A stretch of DNA of 64,000 nt from Anaerohabitans sp964387285. GTDB taxonomy: Bacteria > Zhuqueibacterota > Zhuqueibacteria > Residuimicrobiales > Residuimicrobiaceae. The DNA lies in the NCBI GenBank assembly GCA_964387285.1, contig CAYLWO010000001.1:62001-126000 (forward strand), in the 5' to 3' direction. The notes under the pieces were generated by a model that worked only from the letters and a program-made list of their open reading frames with translations, was not told the origin of the DNA and did no database searches. Both the position numbers and the translations under genes were made by a program. Within the stretch, counting starts at the first letter, position 1, and each line of letters opens with the position of its first letter. Below, in pieces: positions 62,450 through 64,000 of the stretch.

Positions 62450-64000
62450 TTACCTGGCCGCTGCACGCCACCAGTACGGGTCGCATCCGGCAGCTTGCGG
62501 CGATACCTTTACAACACGTCCTCCCCGCCAGTCAATCTGATAGTCCTTGCCAGCAATGGTTTCCGCAGTCCGTCGTTCAAGTAAAGGATAAGAAACGGTG
62601 ATGACTTCGGTTGCTCTAACTTGACCGACATGTAAAATATGATCCGGGCCTATGCGCCCCCGGTTTACTGAAATCCGTTGGGAATCCACATAGTCAGGTA
62701 TATGAATGAACAGGTTGTCGAACGGTTGTTTTATTTTAACATGCAATTTCCCAGTCATCGGTTCATCGCACGTCATGGCAAGATATTCGTTTTCCAGCGT
62801 AACCCAAAGATAAATGTGCATGTTGCTTCCGGTACGTTCCGTGGCCTCGCGCCAAAGCACATATAAGGATTTAATTCCTGCCGGACTGCAACATCCTGCG
62901 GCATCTATGCTGAATTGGGGCGCACCAAAGGAACGTAGATCTACGCACAGGTCGTTGGGATAAGTTCCACAGGTAAACGAACCGAGCGCACGCTCAGGCA
63001 TCCCCCGGTACGATTTCTCAGGGGTATCAGCCAACTTTGCATCCGAGACGATAAGATGCTGAATCGGAGTATGATTCACCAACTGGTGTGCCAAAAGATG
63101 ATTAGTACCATACCGCCCAATAGTGGCGCGTTCTTCCGGAATGCCATTATGAACTAGTAACCTTGCCATTTGCATCATGTCGGAGATGCTGCACACTTCA
63201 TCTCTGCGATAGGTGCTAAGGATTGAAACCCCCTCATCGGTGCCGCTTTCCATGGCTTCCGGCACCCAACCGAAGGAGCTGCACATATTTTCCTTGACGA
63301 AACGATAAGCCCGGATGCACCAGTCGCGCATCGGTTCATCATTGGTAGCCAAAGCATATTTTAACAGGCCGATGAGTATCCCTAGCCGAGCGTGTACATG
63401 CGTAAAGGCGTATGGGTAAGGCCCACCTCCCATGCGCACCATGCTGCCATCCTCGGCAAAAAGGGCCGGCTTCCTGTTCAGCACGGCTCGCACAAAATAG
63501 CCGGCCATGTCCAAATATCGTTTGTCCTTGAGTTGCGCTGCAAGATCCACCAAACCCTCTATGGCCAAACCTGTGGGTGGAAAAGCCTGTGCCTCTCGCT
63601 GCAACCATTCGGTTCCTGTCCAACAATCTGCCGGGAAATGCCAATACTCTTTTTCGCGCACAGCAATAGTTGCCAAACCCTCTGCCATGTTCCGTGCAGC
63701 TTGAGCAATCGGATCGGATGGTTCCATTTCCAGCCAAGTAGCGAGCGCGATCACGGCTCGTCCGTGGTCCCACATAGTGGCATCGGGTTTGCTCCAGGGT
63801 TTGTCCGGACGATAGGAGAGGCCATCTTTTCGGAGGGTAGCAAGGACAAAGGCGCGTAACTTTTGCTCCGCATCACCAGGCGCAAGTTGACCCAACACTT
63901 GCCGCGCCAAAATGTAGGATTCCACCATACGCCATCCGGTATCACATGCATCCCAGCCCCCATGAGTGTAATGGGAAACACTGCCTGTGATCAGCCCGCC
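62450..64000 (-). CDS. Six-hairpin-glycosidase-like protein (5' end outside window)
   Basis: An in-frame open reading of 516 residues that enters from beyond position 64000. The visible N-terminal part reads SHYTHGGWDACDTGWRMVES, so the ATG at 63928 is internal. Residues ~1-340 are toroid helices (MWDHGRAVIALATWLEM, WTGTEWLQREAQAFPPTGLA, KYALATNDEPMRDWCIRAYR). The C-terminal ~150 residues are a beta domain (LHVKIKQPFDNLFIHIP, YQIDWRGGRVVKVSP) that resembles GH127-type enzymes. The family assignment is loose. It is the first visible gene of a three-gene minus-strand run with 61430-62413 and 59655-61400. Confidence 0.65.
   Translation of the reverse strand, partial: GGLITGSVSHYTHGGWDACDTGWRMVESYILARQVLGQLAPGDAEQKLRAFVLATLRKDGLSYRPDKPWSKPDATMWDHGRAVIALATWLEMEPSDPIAQAARNMAEGLATIAVREKEYWHFPADCWTGTEWLQREAQAFPPTGLAIEGLVDLAAQLKDKRYLDMAGYFVRAVLNRKPALFAEDGSMVRMGGGPYPYAFTHVHARLGILIGLLKYALATNDEPMRDWCIRAYRFVKENMCSSFGWVPEAMESGTDEGVSILSTYRRDEVCSISDMMQMARLLVHNGIPEERATIGRYGTNHLLAHQLVNHTPIQHLIVSDAKLADTPEKSYRGMPERALGSFTCGTYPNDLCVDLRSFGAPQFSIDAAGCCSPAGIKSLYVLWREATERTGSNMHIYLWVTLENEYLAMTCDEPMTGKLHVKIKQPFDNLFIHIPDYVDSQRISVNRGRIGPDHILHVGQVRATEVITVSYPLLERRTAETIAGKDYQIDWRGGRVVKVSPQAAGCDPYWWRAAAR

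Noticed and set aside
14062..64000. SusC/SusD outer-membrane pair or a corrinoid protein
   Set aside because: No open frame with TonB-dependent receptor, SusD-like or B12-binding features was found in this window.

Overview
The window looks like a chromosomal segment from a free-living polysaccharide-degrading bacterium of the FCB side of the tree (KSB1, Calditrichota, Ignavibacteriota or Latescibacterota-like). This is inferred from the C-terminal sorting domain at 14062-15849 (motif NYPNPFNPATT followed by a LGRQV-type repeat), from many Tat-exported sugar enzymes, and from multiplied UroD-like, GH36-like, heparinase-like and DUF4861 families. I cannot fix the genus. No phage, integrase, transposase, CRISPR array or plasmid gene is visible.

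Region 1 (1-3502) is a housekeeping translation block on the minus strand. In transcription order it holds tRNA-Gly, tRNA-Cys, tRNA-Leu, tRNA-Val, a hairpin, thrS, infC (apparently starting at a rare ATC codon), rpmI and the first codon of what is probably rplT. A fifth tRNA, tRNA-Ala(GGC), sits 46 bp downstream of region 2 and is followed by a good intrinsic terminator.

Region 2 (3549-13855, minus) is a seven-gene run in which every junction overlaps by 1 to 8 bp: three UroD-like proteins, a rifampicin-phosphotransferase/PEP-synthase-like enzyme, the MrfA helicase, the MrfB exonuclease and an AlaX editing protein. The run ends in tRNA-Ala, the substrate of AlaX, so enzyme and substrate tRNA are probably co-transcribed.

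Region 3 (14062-31844) starts with a secreted DUF4397 protein carrying a sorting domain. A decayed chimeric pseudogene (alpha/beta-hydrolase head, UroD-like tail) follows, then a GH109-like enzyme and a two-domain esterase on the minus strand. Two further UroD-like proteins and three paralogous secreted GH36-like alpha-galactosidases come next (one minus, two plus in tandem), with a secreted protein of unknown function behind them.

Region 4 (31946-48856) holds two diverged copies of a heparinase II/III-like lyase plus DUF4861 pair. They flank a minus-strand five-gene module: a cupin isomerase-like protein, a TIM-barrel isomerase/epimerase, a HEAT-repeat/DUF1080 fusion, a Tat-exported Gfo/Idh/MocA oxidoreductase and a cytoplasmic Gfo/Idh/MocA oxidoreductase. 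Two amidohydrolase-2 proteins precede the second pair. The five-gene module has the parts expected of glycoside cleavage through 3-keto sugars.

Region 5 (48947-59641, plus) encodes Tat-exported enzymes (a TIM-barrel-like lipoprotein, a GH106-like rhamnosidase and a 787-residue GH-like protein), an ASRT-like small protein, a phosphotriesterase-like hydrolase, a sodium:solute symporter with a 50-residue membrane partner, and a creatinase-type M24 protein. Region 6 (59655-64000, minus) encodes a lipoprotein, a BNR-repeat protein and a six-hairpin-glycosidase-like protein cut by the window edge.

Taken together, about 45 kb looks like a catabolic island for a complex polysaccharide, probably with galactosyl, rhamnosyl and uronic residues. 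It uses secreted lyases and hydrolases, an oxidative 3-keto branch and Na+-coupled uptake, with no SusC/SusD pair in view. The UroD-like proteins and their phosphotransferase partner are the least explained part.
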